Part shown: positions 45,137 through 54,529 of the stretch, piece after piece
Layout: the number at the start of each line of letters is the position of its first letter
Numbering within the stretch: position 1 is the first letter of the stretch
NCBI GenBank assembly: GCA_016716135.1
Contig: JADJWX010000008.1
Coordinates: forward strand, 9,230 to 73,229
Length of the DNA: 64,000 nucleotides
Direction of reading: 5' to 3'
Source of the DNA: Lewinellaceae bacterium
Lineage (GTDB): Bacteria > Bacteroidota > Bacteroidia > Chitinophagales > Saprospiraceae
Translations under genes and position numbers: made by a program
The notes under the pieces: generated by a model
Told to the model about the DNA's origin: nothing
Databases searched by the model: none
What the model saw: only the letters and a program-made list of their open reading frames with translations

Positions 45137-46203
45137 GTTTGAGCAAAACCATTTCAACTGCTCCGACGTTGGCGCCAACACCGTGACGCTCACCGTCACC
45201 GACAACAACGGCAATACCGCCACCTGCACGGCCACCGTCACGGTAAACGACAACGTACCGCCCACGGCCTCCTGCCAGAATGTGACGGTTGAACTCAACG
45301 GCGCCGGCAACGGCAGCACCACAGCAGCCTCGGTAAACAACAGCTCGTCAGATGCCTGCGGCATTCAGGGTTTGAGTTTGAGCAAAACCAATTTCAACTG
45401 CTCCGACGTTGGCGCCAACACCGTTACCCTCACCGTCACCGACAACAACGGCAATACCGCCACCTGCACGGCCACCGTCACGGTAAACGACAACGTACCG
45501 CCCACGGCCTCCTGCCAGAATGTGACGGTTGAACTCAACGGCGCCGGCAACGGCAGCACCACAGCAGCCTCGGTAAACAACGGCTCGTCAGATGCCTGCG
45601 GGATTCAGGGTTTGAGTTTGAGCAAAACCAATTTCAACTGCTCCGACGTTGGCGCCAACACCGTGACGCTCACCGTCACCGACAACAACGGCAATACCGC
45701 CACCTGCACGGCCACCGTCACGGTAAACGACAACGTACCGCCCACGGCCTCCTGCCAGAATGTGACGGTTGAACTCAACGGCGCCGGCAACGGCAGCACC
45801 ACAGCAGCCTCGGTAAACAACAGCTCGTCAGATGCCTGCGGCGATTCAGGGTTTGAGTTTGAGCAAAACCAATTTCAACTGCTCCGACGTGGGCGCCAAC
45901 ACCGTTACCCTCACCGCCACCGACAACAACGGCAATACCGCCACCTGCACGGCCACCGTCACGGTAAACGACAACGTACCGCCCACGGCCTCTTGCCAAA
46001 ATGTGACGGTGGAACTCAACGGCGCCGGCAACGGCAGCACCACAGCAGCAGCGGTAAACAACGGCTCTGCGGATGCCTGCGGGATGCAGGGTTTGAGTTT
46101 GAGCAAAACCAATTTCAACTGCTCCGACGTTGGCGCCAACACCGTTACCCTCACCGTCACCGACAACAACGGCAATACCGCCACCTGCACGGCCACTGTT
46201 ACC
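45003..46203 (+). repeat. Five near-identical 240-bp tandem repeats in gene A
   Basis: Units begin at 45003, 45241, 45481, 45721 and 45962 (at GTAAACGACAACGTACCGCC). The two intact units are exactly 240 bp; the first is 238 bp (two single-base losses) and the fourth 241 bp (one gain). Each codes for an 80-residue HYR-like domain with one Lys, in LSLSKTNFNC, and no Arg. Confidence 0.9.
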
Positions 46204-47018
46204 GTGCAGGATAAGACCGGCCCCACAGCCAAATGCCAATTCCTGATGCTTGAACTCGATGACGCCGGCAACGGCAGCATCACGCCGGCCCAGGTCGACA
46301 ACGGCTCCACGGACGCCTGCGGCCTGCAAAGCCTGGCCCTGAGCAAGGAAAATTTCACCTGCGCAGATCTGGGCGCCAACACCGTGACCCTGACGGCCAC
46401 AGACTTGCACAGCAATACTTCGACGTGCACAGCGACCATCACCGTGAAAAAAACACTGGCGGTTTTTGAGGTGACCGGCGGCTCTTTCTGCACCGACGAC
46501 GATGGCGCCACGGTAAGCCTGAACGGCTCCGAGCCGGACGTGCAGTATCAACTGCGCCGCAACGGCAATCCCCTGGGGACGCCCTTGCCCGGCACAGGCA
46601 TGGCGCTGGATTTCGGCATGCAGCCCGTGGGCAGCTACTCGGTCGTGGCCACGTCGGATATCTGCGGCAACACGGCCCTGATGAACGGCCCGGCTTCCGT
46701 GCAGGTCGGCGCCTGCGGGATCAGCATACCGGATCATTGCAGTTGCAACACCCCGGACGGGCGTTCGACCGTGACGCTTAAAGTTTCGGCCCTGGCGGGC
46801 CAAAATTGGACGGTAAAAGCGGTGATCGGCCTGTACGACGGCGGCAGCCCGCCGGCCCCGGCAGCGCCCACGCCCTGGCGGTGGGCACGCCCCTGAATTA
46901 CATTGGCGGGGACATGTACACCCTGGAAGTCCTGCGGCTGAACGACAAGGGTTACTGGGTGGAATTGACCAACGGGGACAGCAATCTGAATATTTCGGTG
47001 GGGGTGCCGGGCTGGTGA
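45137..47018 (+). pseudogene. Out-of-frame 3' remainder of gene A
   Basis: Downstream of the first stop the same protein continues in other frames. Compared with the other repeat copies, one base is missing near 45108 and another near 45160, one is gained near 45841, and one C is missing near 46872, where the intact paralogue has CGCCCCTGG. These shifts explain the successive open frames 45183-46214 and 45832-46896 and the final frame ending at 47018. Restoring them gives a protein of about 2030 residues with the same C-terminal domain as gene B. Sequencing or assembly error in the repeats is as likely as real decay. Confidence 0.75.
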
Positions 47019-47088
47019 CGCCGGCTGGCAGTCGGCGTGAAATAATCGGACTGTTCTCAAAAATCAAAATCCGCTTATCGCTAAAAAC

Positions 47089-50000
47089 ATGAAACGCGTA
47101 AAAAGTAGCATTATCCAACATTTAACAATGGCTTGCCCGACACATTCCATACTGTTGTGTCTGTTGACACTGCTGTGCTCCGGCTCGCTTTTCAGTCAGG
47201 ATCTCACCGATGACGGCGCCTTTCACAGCGTGAATTACAACGGCAGTTACCAGGATTTTATCATCCCCGGCGCCACGACTTCCAACCGGCTCATCCTGGA
47301 ACTCCGCGGCGGCGACGGCGGCAAACGCGAAAATATCTGCACGACCACCCGGGGTGGCGAAGGCGCAGTGGTAACCGCGGCATTTAACATAGGCACAGGG
47401 ACCGGGGAGTTGCCACTGGGCACTACGCTCCGTTTCATTATCGGCGAAGAGGGTAACAGCACCAATGCAATCGGGCTGGAAGGCTCGGGCGGCGGTGGCG
47501 GCACCGGAATTTTGTACAAAACGCCCGGCGCAACAGACTGGGAAATCCTGGTCGTAGCCGGCGGCGGCGGCGGCGCGTACAGCGACGGCTGTACGGTAAA
47601 CTCAACCGGCCAGGGCGGCCGCGCTACCCGCTCGGGTGGCAACGGGAAAAATAACGGTGCTTCCGGCGGTAGTGGCGGCAACGGCGGCGGGATCAGCGGG
47701 GACGCCGGTGGCGGCGGCGGTGCTTTTACCGGCGGCGGGCCTATCCTGTGTGCGCTCGGCCCCAACTGGGGGCAGGGCAAACGCGGCGGCGATACCGGCG
47801 GTGATGGTGGTACGGATGGTACCAGCGACTGTGGTTCCGGGCGCGATGGCGGTTTCGGCTTCGGCGGCGGAGGCCTGGGCTTTGGCGGCGGCGGTGGCGG
47901 CGGCGGCTACTCCGGCGGCGGCGGCGGCGGTGATGGCCTGACCGGTGTCGATTATGGTGGCGGCGGCGGTGGAGGAAGTTACATTCACGACGACGTGGCG
48001 GCGGATTTCTGCATGAACATTGCCACAGAAGGCGGCACCACCAATTCGCCGCAAAACGGTTCGGCGAGTTATAAACTGGACTACAACCGCGCGGCGGTAG
48101 CCCAATGTTTGTCCAGCCCTTCTGTAAACCTCAATCCCTCAGTCGGAAGCGTCACCTTATTACCTTCCGATGTTGACAACAGCAGCTATGATCCCGACAA
48201 TGATGCTTTTTCCCTGTCGGTAGCGCCCAATACATTTGATTGCAGCCAGTTGGGTTCGCATGTGGTTACGTTGACAGCCAAAGATGCGTACGGGTTTTTC
48301 TCCACTTGCTCGACGGTTGTAACCGTAAACTACGATATCAGTAGTGTCACTGCTTTTACCGCCGATGGTATGCCACACGAGGTGAGTTACTCCGGCGGAT
48401 ATGCAGATTTTGCTATTCCATTTGATGTATCCTATTCCCAGATCGCATTAGCGGCACGCGGCGGCGACGGCGGCAAACGGGAAGTGAATGCCGGTATTTA
48501 CAATTGCACCGCTCGTGGCGGCGATGGCGCCGATGCCCAGGCAAAGTTCAGCATCGGCTGTGGTCCCAACCAGATACGGCCGGGCTCGATTATCCGCTTC
48601 ATTGTTGGGGAAGAAGGCGCCAGCGACAACAGCGGCGGTTATGAAGGCGCGGGCGGCGGCGGCGGCTCCGGAATTATCTACCGGGAGCCGGGCAGTTGCG
48701 ATTGGACGATCCTGGTCGTAGCCGGCGGTGGTGGCGGCGCCTGGGCATCGGGGGTTTGCGACGAATCGAACGGCCGGCAAGGCAGCACGGGCACAAGCGG
48801 TTCGGCCGGGAGGGCCAACGGCGGTAACGGCGGCAACAACGGCAATGGCGGCAACAGCGGTGGCGGACAGAGCGGCGGTGGCGGTGGCGCATTCAGCAAT
48901 GGCGGTAATGTAAATTGTAATGTTGCGTCTGATTACGGCGGTGGCGAAAAAGGCCTGGACGAGGGCGGCGAAGGTGGAAAAAACGGCGCCGCAATTTGCG
49001 GTAACGGTCGGAGAGGCGGCTATGGTTTTGGCGGCGGCGGCCTGGGCAGAGGTGGCGGTGGTGGCGGCGGCGGCTACTCCGGCGGCGGTGGCGGCGATGG
49101 CAGCGGCGTCACAAGCGGCGGCGGTGGTGGTGGCGGCGGCAGTTATATCCACCCCATGGGAATCGATCCGGACATTAGGGATAACGGCAATACCGCCAGC
49201 CCGCAGAACGGAACTTGTGCGTACCTGTTCACGGGCAGTACCGGCCCCGTCGACCAACCGCCCACCGCTGTTTGTAAAAACTATACGGCAAATCTGGATG
49301 CCACTGGCAATGTAACCGTAGTGCCGGGGAATGTCAACAACAATTCCTACGACGATTGCACGGCAAGCGAGAACCTGGTGTTTAAATTTTCAACAGGCAA
49401 TTCCGTCAGTTATTCCTGCACCAACCTGGGTACTTCGCACACGCTGACGCTCGTGGTCACAGATACCCGTGGCCAGTCCAGTACTTGCACCGGAACCGTT
49501 ACCATCGCCGATCCGAACCTGTCGGCTGTTTGTAAAAACACAACAGTACTACTGGATGGCATTACCGGCCAGGCCTCCATCGTGCCCGCCGATGTGGACA
49601 ATGGCTCCGGCGCTTCCTGCAACTACAGCCTTGGGGTTAGCCCGAATAGCTTTACCTGCTTTGAAACAGGTGCCCGGCTTGTTACCCTTACCGTTACGAC
49701 CGTAAATAGTATAACCGCCACCTGCACGGCCACCGTCACGGTAAACGACAACGTACCGCCCACGGCCTCCTGCCAAAACGTGACGGTTGAACTCAACGGC
49801 GCCGGCAACGGCAGCACCACAGCAGCCTCGGTGAACAACGGCTCGTCAGATGCCTGCGGGATTCAGGGTTTGAGTTTGAGCAAAACCAATTTCAACTGCT
49901 CCGATGTTGGCGCCAACACCGTTACCCTCACCGTCACCGACAACAACGGCAATACCGCCACCTGCACGGCTACCGTCACGGTAAACGACAACGTACCGCC

Positions 50001-51036
50001 CACGGCCTCTTGCCAAAATGTGACGGTTGAACTCAACGGCGCCGGCAACGGCAGCACCACAGCAGCAGCGGTAAACAACGGCTCTGCGGATGCCTGCGGG
50101 ATGCAGGGTTTGAGTTTGAGCAAAACCAATTTCAACTGCTCCGACGTTGGCGCTAACACCGTTACCCTCACCGTCACCGACAACAACGGCAACACCGCCA
50201 CCTGCACGGCCACTGTTACCGTGCAGGATAAGACCGGCCCCACAGCCAAATGCCAATTCCTGATGCTTGAACTCGATGACGCCGGCAACGGCAGCATCAC
50301 GCCGGCCCAGGTCGACAACGGCTCCACGGACGCCTGCGGCCTGCAAAGCCTGGCCCTGAGCAAGGAAAATTTCACCTGCGCAGACCTGGACGCCAACACC
50401 GTGACCCTGACGGCCACAGACTTGCACAGCAATACTTCGACGTGCACAGCGACCATCACCGTGAAAAAAACACTGGCGGTTTTTGAGGTGACCGGCGGCT
50501 CTTTCTGCACCGACGACGATGGCGCCACGGTAAGCCTGAACGGCTCCGAGCCGGACGTGCAGTATCAACTGCGCCGCAACGGCAATCCCCTGGGGACGCC
50601 CTTGCCCGGCACAGGCATGGCGCTGGATTTCGGCATGCAGCCCGTGGGCAGCTACTCGGTCGTGGCCACGTCGGATATCTGCGGCAACACGGCCCTGATG
50701 AACGGCCCGGCTTCCGTGCAGGTCGGCGCCTGCGGGATCAGCATACCGGATCATTGCAGTTGCAACACCCCGGACGGGCGTTCGACCGTGACGCTTAAAG
50801 TTTCGGCCCTGGCGGGCCAAAATTGGACGGTAAAAGCGGTGATCGGCCTGTACGACGGCGGCAGCCCGCCGGCCCCGGCAGCGCCCACGCCCCTGGCGGT
50901 GGGCACGCCCCTGAATTACATTGGCGGGGACATGTACACCCTGGAAGTCCTGCGGCTGAACGACAAGGGTTACTGGGTGGAATTGACCAACGGGGACAGC
51001 AATCTGAATATTTCGGTGGGGGGGCCGGGCTGGTGA
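47089..51036 (+). CDS. Glycine-rich (ALK-GRD-like) and HYR-repeat surface protein B
   Basis: An intact 1315-residue paralogue of gene A, 70 bases downstream of it. The signal peptide ends at LFSQ (about residue 37). Two ALK-GRD-like glycine-rich modules lie at about 38-335 and 418-717, separated by an HYR-like domain. Then come further HYR-like domains, two of them (49739-50218) nearly identical in DNA to the gene A repeats. A closing domain of about 240 residues follows (from QDKTGPTAKCQFLMLELDDA to the C-terminus), ending GYWVELTNGDSNLNISVGG. That last part is nearly identical to gene A, which implies recent duplication or gene conversion. No known sorting domain is seen at the end, so the export route past the inner membrane is open. 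Confidence 0.9.
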   Translation: MKRVKSSIIQHLTMACPTHSILLCLLTLLCSGSLFSQDLTDDGAFHSVNYNGSYQDFIIPGATTSNRLILELRGGDGGKRENICTTTRGGEGAVVTAAFNIGTGTGELPLGTTLRFIIGEEGNSTNAIGLEGSGGGGGTGILYKTPGATDWEILVVAGGGGGAYSDGCTVNSTGQGGRATRSGGNGKNNGASGGSGGNGGGISGDAGGGGGAFTGGGPILCALGPNWGQGKRGGDTGGDGGTDGTSDCGSGRDGGFGFGGGGLGFGGGGGGGGYSGGGGGGDGLTGVDYGGGGGGGSYIHDDVAADFCMNIATEGGTTNSPQNGSASYKLDYNRAAVAQCLSSPSVNLNPSVGSVTLLPSDVDNSSYDPDNDAFSLSVAPNTFDCSQLGSHVVTLTAKDAYGFFSTCSTVVTVNYDISSVTAFTADGMPHEVSYSGGYADFAIPFDVSYSQIALAARGGDGGKREVNAGIYNCTARGGDGADAQAKFSIGCGPNQIRPGSIIRFIVGEEGASDNSGGYEGAGGGGGSGIIYREPGSCDWTILVVAGGGGGAWASGVCDESNGRQGSTGTSGSAGRANGGNGGNNGNGGNSGGGQSGGGGGAFSNGGNVNCNVASDYGGGEKGLDEGGEGGKNGAAICGNGRRGGYGFGGGGLGRGGGGGGGGYSGGGGGDGSGVTSGGGGGGGGSYIHPMGIDPDIRDNGNTASPQNGTCAYLFTGSTGPVDQPPTAVCKNYTANLDATGNVTVVPGNVNNNSYDDCTASENLVFKFSTGNSVSYSCTNLGTSHTLTLVVTDTRGQSSTCTGTVTIADPNLSAVCKNTTVLLDGITGQASIVPADVDNGSGASCNYSLGVSPNSFTCFETGARLVTLTVTTVNSITATCTATVTVNDNVPPTASCQNVTVELNGAGNGSTTAASVNNGSSDACGIQGLSLSKTNFNCSDVGANTVTLTVTDNNGNTATCTATVTVNDNVPPTASCQNVTVELNGAGNGSTTAAAVNNGSADACGMQGLSLSKTNFNCSDVGANTVTLTVTDNNGNTATCTATVTVQDKTGPTAKCQFLMLELDDAGNGSITPAQVDNGSTDACGLQSLALSKENFTCADLDANTVTLTATDLHSNTSTCTATITVKKTLAVFEVTGGSFCTDDDGATVSLNGSEPDVQYQLRRNGNPLGTPLPGTGMALDFGMQPVGSYSVVATSDICGNTALMNGPASVQVGACGISIPDHCSCNTPDGRSTVTLKVSALAGQNWTVKAVIGLYDGGSPPAPAAPTPLAVGTPLNYIGGDMYTLEVLRLNDKGYWVELTNGDSNLNISVGGPGW
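49739..50218 (+). repeat. Two 240-bp repeats in gene B
   Basis: Units 49739-49978 and 49979-50218 are of the same sequence as the five-unit array in gene A and in frame. The difference in copy number between the paralogues suggests expansion and contraction by recombination. Confidence 0.88.
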
Positions 51037-51086
51037 TACCGACTGGTAGTTGGCGAATAATGCATGCAAACTTGACTACCGGCATG

Positions 51087-51146
51087 CGTTGGCAAACTCG
51101 TCGGACGACTTTTTAGACTCAAAGTCGCCCGACGAGTTTGCCAACG
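51087..51146. terminator. Long hairpin after gene B (ACTCAAAGTCG family)
   Basis: Arms of 26 bases with one mismatch (51087-51112 and 51121-51146) and an 8-base loop. It lies between the end of gene B and the convergent SRPBCC gene, so it could stop transcription from both sides, though no U-tract follows. The centre resembles the hairpin at 40599. Confidence 0.6.
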
Positions 51147-51208
51147 AGATATAGCGTCCCAAGTCGACTGACCGCTTATCCTTAATAACAAAGCAACGCA
51201 GGCCGGAA

Positions 51209-51640
51209 CTATTGTTCGACATATTTTTTAAACGCTTCCATATACGTCATGGACTGTTTTTTAAACATCCCCTTCATCAGAAAGCCCATGATTTTCATAA
51301 ATCCTTTTAATTCGAAATAACTATTGTTGGTTTGTTTTACACTATTGGCGGATAGTTTTTCAAACAATAATTCCACCTCGTTGTATCCCATCGGGCTCTG
51401 GTAAGCAAACTTGATCTGGCGGGGCAGGTTTTGCTCTAAAATTGTTTCCTCAATTTTCATTTCCTTGTTTTTATACAGAAAATAAAAATTGGTTTTGGCG
51501 CCCACCTGGCCGGGTCTGCCGGAAACAGGTTCGATTTTTTGTAAACCTTCCATCCAGTGTTTTGCGCCTTCCGGTTCTTTGAATTTTTCCACAACCAGTT
51601 CGAGGGGTTTATTGATCGTATTGGACAAGCTGTATTTCAT
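51209..51640 (-). CDS. SRPBCC-family (START/Bet v1-like) protein
   Basis: A 143-residue cytosolic protein with the helix-grip pattern of the polyketide-cyclase/SRPBCC superfamily: an N-terminal strand with NKPLELVVEKFKEPEGAKHW, alternating strands (KTNFYFLYKNKEMKIEETI), and a long C-terminal helix (MTYMEAFKKYVEQ). Members bind hydrophobic ligands. No ligand can be inferred. It is convergent with gene B and less GC-rich than its neighbours. Confidence 0.75.
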   Translation of the reverse strand: MKYSLSNTINKPLELVVEKFKEPEGAKHWMEGLQKIEPVSGRPGQVGAKTNFYFLYKNKEMKIEETILEQNLPRQIKFAYQSPMGYNEVELLFEKLSANSVKQTNNSYFELKGFMKIMGFLMKGMFKKQSMTYMEAFKKYVEQ

Positions 51641-51854
51641 ATGGAACGTGTTGAGTGTGAACAGGATGTTGAATAATCAAAGATAACCACACTTGGATAC
51701 ATATGGCCGGTGGCCCCCACCGGCGATAAAAGCTCCGTTAAAAAAAATGAATAACAAAACTAAAATTTGGAAGAGCCCTTGCCGGACAGCATGCCGTACC
51801 TTGGTTTTTTAGCAAAATCAGCCTTCCGGTTGAGTAAAACAAACCTGTACTACC

Positions 51855-53558
51855 ATGCTACATTCTGCCCAACAGCGTCTCTTCTGCACCCTGCTAGCCA
51901 CCCTGTCCCTTTTCAGCCACCAGGCTACCGCCCAGCCCGGATACAACGATGCCGCTTTCCTGCAAGCATTGTATACCGACCTGCCGTTCGACATGCCCAA
52001 GGTGGCGGAGGCGCAATTTCCCGATTTCCGGGTGAATATCCTGGACTTTGGCGCTGTGGGCGACGGCGTGACCAAAAACACCCAGACCTTTGCCGATGCC
52101 ATCGCCGCCGTCGCCAAAAATGGTGGTGGCACGGTGGTCATCCCGCGTGGCATCTGGCGCACCGGGCCGATCACCCTGCAGAGTAACGTGTGCCTGCATA
52201 CGGAGGACGGGGCGCTCGTACAATTCAGCGCCGACAAAGCCGAGTACCCGCTGGTCGAAACCAGTTTTGAAGGCCTGGAAACCTACCGCTGCATGTCGCC
52301 CATCAATGGCCGCGATCTGGAAAATATCGCCTTCACGGGCAGCGGTATTTTCGACGGTTCGGGCGACGCCTGGCGTCCGGTTAAAAAAAGCAAAATGGCC
52401 CCTTCCGCCTGGGATGCGCTGGTGCGCAGCGGGGGTGTGCTGAGCGACGACAAGCGCATCTGGTACCCGTCTGAACAATACAAACAGGGCGATGCCCCCG
52501 GCAATTTCAATGTACCCAACCTCAGCCGAAAACAACAATTCGAAGCCATCAAAGACTACCTCCGGCCCGTGATGGTGAGCCTGGTCCGCTGCAAAAAAGT
52601 GCTGTTTGACGGGCCGACTTTCCAAAACTCGCCCGCCTGGAACATCCATCCGCTGATGTGCACGGACGTGATCATTCGCAACCTCACGGTCCGCAACCCC
52701 TGGTATGCCCAGAATGGCGACGGCCTGGACCTGGAATCCTGCAAAAACGTATTGATCTACCACAACACCTTCGATGTGGGCGACGACGCCATTTGTTTCA
52801 AATCGGGTAAAGACAAGGACGGCCGCAAACGCGGCATGCCAACCGAAAATGTGCTCGTTTCGCACAACACCGTGTACCACGGGCACGGTGGGTTTGTGAT
52901 CGGCAGTGAAATGTCGGGGGGCGTGCGGAATGTCAAGGTGTCGAACTGCTCGTTTATCGGAACTGATGTCGGTCTGCGTTTCAAAAGTACCCGAGGGCGC
53001 GGCGGCGTAGTCGAAAACATCTACATTTCAGACATCGACATGATCGGCATTCCGACCGAGGCCATCCGCTTCAACCTGTTTTACGGCGGCAATTCACCTA
53101 TCCTGGAAGCCGACCAGAAGGCTGAGGACGAGGCCCGCGACGAGAAGCCTATGCCCGTTACGGAAGAAACGCCGGCCTTCCGGAATATCCACATGAAAAA
53201 TATTACCGTGGCGGGCTCGAACATTGCCGCCAGGTTTCAGGGCCTGCCCGAGATGAACCTGCAGAACGTCACGCTGGAAGACGCCACCTTTGAAACCCGG
53301 GAAGGCATTACCCTCATCGACGCCGACGGTATTTCCTTGAAAAATATTGCGCTCCGCCACCGGGAAGGGCCCGGTCTTATTTTTTACAACACGAAAAACA
53401 CGGCGGTCAAAGGCCTGAAAATGGCGGCAGGCGCAGCCGGTTGGGTGCGGGTGCTTGGGAGCCAGTGCGCCGGTATTCAGCTGGATGTGCCGGGCTTGAA
53501 GCGCTCGAAGGTGGAATTTGGGCAGGGGGCCTTGGAGCGGGCTGTGGGCCTGGAGTGA
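51855..53558 (+). CDS. Glycoside hydrolase family 28 (polygalacturonase-like)
   Basis: A 567-residue exported enzyme with a signal peptide ending in TAQ (about residue 27). The right-handed parallel beta-helix of GH28 is visible with its four active-site signatures in order: NGDGLDLES (about 286-294), VGDDAICFKSG (about 307-317), GHGGFVIGSEMSGG (about 341-354) and RFKSTRGRGG (about 375-384). GH28 enzymes hydrolyse galacturonan or rhamnogalacturonan in pectin. An N-terminal FGAVGDGVTKNT motif is also typical. There is no SusCD pair or other polysaccharide-utilisation gene nearby, so it works outside a visible utilisation locus. Confidence 0.93.
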   Translation: MLHSAQQRLFCTLLATLSLFSHQATAQPGYNDAAFLQALYTDLPFDMPKVAEAQFPDFRVNILDFGAVGDGVTKNTQTFADAIAAVAKNGGGTVVIPRGIWRTGPITLQSNVCLHTEDGALVQFSADKAEYPLVETSFEGLETYRCMSPINGRDLENIAFTGSGIFDGSGDAWRPVKKSKMAPSAWDALVRSGGVLSDDKRIWYPSEQYKQGDAPGNFNVPNLSRKQQFEAIKDYLRPVMVSLVRCKKVLFDGPTFQNSPAWNIHPLMCTDVIIRNLTVRNPWYAQNGDGLDLESCKNVLIYHNTFDVGDDAICFKSGKDKDGRKRGMPTENVLVSHNTVYHGHGGFVIGSEMSGGVRNVKVSNCSFIGTDVGLRFKSTRGRGGVVENIYISDIDMIGIPTEAIRFNLFYGGNSPILEADQKAEDEARDEKPMPVTEETPAFRNIHMKNITVAGSNIAARFQGLPEMNLQNVTLEDATFETREGITLIDADGISLKNIALRHREGPGLIFYNTKNTAVKGLKMAAGAAGWVRVLGSQCAGIQLDVPGLKRSKVEFGQGALERAVGLE

Positions 53559-53926
53559 GGTGGGGCGGTGCCAACAACTTAAAGAACCAGAGGGGGTGAA
53601 CACTTTTCAAATTGAACTTTTGACTTTTTGAGCAGCAATTCCGGTTTGGAAAGTTTCTTTAAAGTCAAATTTGAAAAGTTTAATTTGAAAAGTCAAAAGT
53701 GCACATCCACTCAGTATGGCTTAAGTTGATGGTTATGGGGGCAGGGCCGGGGTGATTGTTTTGTCGGATTCTGTCTGTGTCGTCCAAGATTTTTGGGGGT
53801 TGTGTCTGACGACGCTTTTTTTCGCTGGTTGCTGGGCATACCTCAACGGGGCATAATCCGGTAAAACAGGTAGCCGACGCAGTCTTTGCCTTCCGGAAAA
53901 ACAACGTTTCTTCAATAAAAAAGGCC
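53559..53926. other. Intergenic region with a dispersed repeat
   Basis: About 370 bases between a plus-strand and a minus-strand gene. The first half is an AT-rich inverted repeat related to the element at 28799; the second half (53740-53926) shows no structure I can name. Open frames here are not protein-like. Confidence 0.5.
53570..53738. repeat. Diverged copy of the CAACTTAA-type inverted repeat
   Basis: CCAACAACTTAA near 53571 and TTAAGTTGATGG near 53721 correspond to the termini of the element at 28811-29026. The interior is made of CTTTTCAAATT / AAAGTCAAATTTG words in inverted order. Confidence 0.5.
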
Positions 53927-54373
53927 TTACCGCTTACTTCGAAAAAAAGCCTTCAGCAATACGGAACTCTCGTTTTCCAAAATACCCATTTCCAGCCTGG
54001 TTTTCGGGTGCAACAGGTTTTTCCCGCCAAAAAGCATGAAGCCGCGCTTTTCATCGGAGGCGCCGAACACCACGCGCCCCACTTGCGCCCAGGCCAACGC
54101 GCCGGCGCACATGACGCAGGGCTCCAAGGTGACGAACAGGGTGCATTCCTGGAGGTACTTGCTACCCAAATGGCTGGAGGCCGCGGTCAGGGCCAGTATT
54201 TCCGCGTGCGCGGTCACATCCGTGAGTTGCTCGGTTTGGTTGTGCGCCCGGGCAATGATGCGGTTTTCACAAACGATCACCGCACCTACGGGGATCTCGC
54301 CGTCCTCGTAGGCTTTCTGGGCCTCTTTTAAGGCCTGCTGCATGAAGTAATTGTCGGTTTGTACGGAAAGCAA
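53927..54373 (-). CDS. tadA: tRNA(adenine34) deaminase / nucleoside deaminase family
   Basis: A zinc-dependent cytidine-deaminase-fold protein, about 148 residues from a TTG at 54373; an even longer TTG start at 54439 or an ATG at 54343 are alternatives. The start chosen keeps the usual D-x-Y-F-M-x-x-A-L beginning. The active site is HAEILAL (zinc His and catalytic Glu) with PCVMCAGAL (two zinc Cys). The sequence and the ENRIIARAHNQTEQL segment fit TadA, which makes inosine at the wobble position of tRNA-Arg. Guanine deaminases of the same fold are a weaker alternative. Confidence 0.88.
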   Translation of the reverse strand: MLSVQTDNYFMQQALKEAQKAYEDGEIPVGAVIVCENRIIARAHNQTEQLTDVTAHAEILALTAASSHLGSKYLQECTLFVTLEPCVMCAGALAWAQVGRVVFGASDEKRGFMLFGGKNLLHPKTRLEMGILENESSVLLKAFFRSKR

Positions 54374-54529
54374 TGGTGCTGATTTGGCTGTGTGATGCGA
54401 TGGGCGAATGTGCAAAAAAAACCGGACACCGGCATTCAAAATCGCTGCGCTACCCGATTGTTTAACTGGTTTAAAAAAAAATTGAAGCGTATGCCTGTGG
54501 AATTTCGGCTGCGATTAAGACCTTTGCGC

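Noticed and set aside
40931..50218. CRISPR-like or satellite DNA interpretation of the regular repeats
   Set aside because: Spacing is 240 bp with in-frame coding sequence and no unique spacers; these are protein domain repeats.
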